Positions 63,780-64,000 of a stretch of 64,000 bases of DNA are shown in pieces; the stretch's first letter is position 1, and each line of letters starts with the position of its first letter. Source of the DNA: Leptolyngbya sp. Heron Island J (GTDB taxonomy: Bacteria; Cyanobacteriota; Cyanobacteriia; Phormidesmidales; Phormidesmidaceae); contig NZ_AWNH01000115.1 in NCBI RefSeq assembly GCF_000482245.1, positions 62,001-126,000 on the forward strand, written 5' to 3'. Both the position numbers and the translations under genes were made by a program. Below the pieces are notes generated by a model. The model was not told the origin of the DNA. It worked only from the letters and a program-made list of their open reading frames with translations, and ran no database searches.

Positions 63780-63818
63780 CATTTTTCTAGACGCGGCTTG
63801 TATGGTGCTAGAAAAATG
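63780..63818. terminator. Inverted repeat between purC and the next gene
   Basis: CATTTTTCTAG (63780-63790) and CTAGAAAAATG (63808-63818) form an 11-bp perfect repeat with a 17-nt loop. It may be a terminator or an operator; no T-run follows it. Confidence 0.35.
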
Positions 63819-63929
63819 CAGGTTTTGCTTGAGTATGAGCTATAGACCTCTAAGCCGGATTTAGTGTATGTCATTAACAGCGGTTCTAGCTGCTGTTTCC
63901 ATGTGGTGTAAGGAGTACGTTTTCCGCCT

Positions 63930-64000
63930 ATGCGCTTTTCGCCGACTCTATTGGCCTGTTGCACCGTTGCAACATTGTTTGGGTTGCCCGTACTCTCAGT
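63930..64000 (+). CDS. N-terminus of a probable Omp85/BamA-family outer-membrane protein (truncated by window end)
   Basis: ATG 63930 opens a frame reading MRFSPTLLACCTVATLFGLPVLS to the window edge, with no stop. It is a signal-peptide-like start with hydrophobic core and small residues. AAGGAG lies at 63910-63915, 14 nt upstream, rather far but plausible. The Omp85 identity is inferred from position only: in cyanobacteria purC is often followed by the Omp85/BamA gene (slr1227 in Synechocystis, from memory). Confidence 0.45.
   Translation, partial: MRFSPTLLACCTVATLFGLPVLS

Noticed and set aside
1-64000. tRNA genes or other structural RNAs
   Set aside because: I scanned the gaps for T-loop-like GGTTCRANTCC and cloverleaf arms and saw none that close; a covariance search was not possible.

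Overview
The window looks like a filamentous-type cyanobacterial chromosome (Leptolyngbya/Nodosilinea-like at a guess; the genus cannot be fixed from sequence alone). The evidence is frequent HIP1 octamers (gcgatcgc), GAF-rich and PatA-type signalling proteins, a TPR-CHAT protein, pentapeptide repeats, purC followed directly by what looks like an Omp85/BamA gene, and many short palindromic repeats. No tRNA, rRNA, CRISPR array or full insertion sequence was found.

Layout. 1-6.9 kb: a GL-repeat membrane ORF resembling the tail of cyanobacterial NACHT proteins (runs off the left edge), MTHFR (metF), trpS, a small hypothetical, trmFO and an iPGM-like metalloenzyme. 7-9.6 kb: a hybrid histidine kinase on the minus strand. 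10.1-12.8 kb: an EACC1-like protein, then a caspase-fold protease fused to a formylglycine-generating-enzyme (FGE/SUMF1) domain whose last ~35 residues look like the variable region of a diversity-generating retroelement (DGR), followed by a dense array of hairpins. 12.8-22.3 kb: class I aldolase, a frameshifted lipoprotein gene, a MITE-like element, a complete dipeptide/oligopeptide-type ABC importer and an alpha/beta hydrolase. 22.8-26.3 kb: a five-GAF histidine kinase.

26.8-38.7 kb: a glycan-assembly locus with four GT2 glycosyltransferases, one GT4, a Wzx-type flippase, a UGM-like flavoprotein, a GMC oxidoreductase and a convergent multispanning membrane protein. 38.9-47.8 kb: P-type ATPase, secreted glycine-zipper-like protein, rhomboid protease, secreted pentapeptide protein, M41-like membrane metalloprotease, alaS. 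47.8-55.3 kb is an unstable stretch: a TPR-CHAT gene with a 5' frameshift between 34-nt direct repeats, an orphan ExbD between REP-like hairpins, a 3' remnant of a serine hydrolase, an unknown 349-aa protein, and an intact RTX/beta-lactamase-like fusion. 55.6-64 kb: a small Cys-motif membrane protein, a WaaE-like GT2, a PatA-type response regulator, lysS, a GAF-PAS-adenylate cyclase, purC and the start of an Omp85-like gene.

How parts work together. The housekeeping genes are dispersed singletons, as is usual in cyanobacteria. Three stretches act as units: the ABC importer (binding protein and two permeases in one run, fused double ATPase divergent), the overlapping glycan genes (likely one transcript from about 26.8 to 36.8 kb), and the EACC1/caspase-FGE pair. 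The most noteworthy system is that pair: a predicted conflict/cell-death protease whose C-type-lectin-like end carries the NNY-codon footprint of DGR adenine mutagenesis, with no reverse transcriptase in the window, so diversification, if active, would be in trans.
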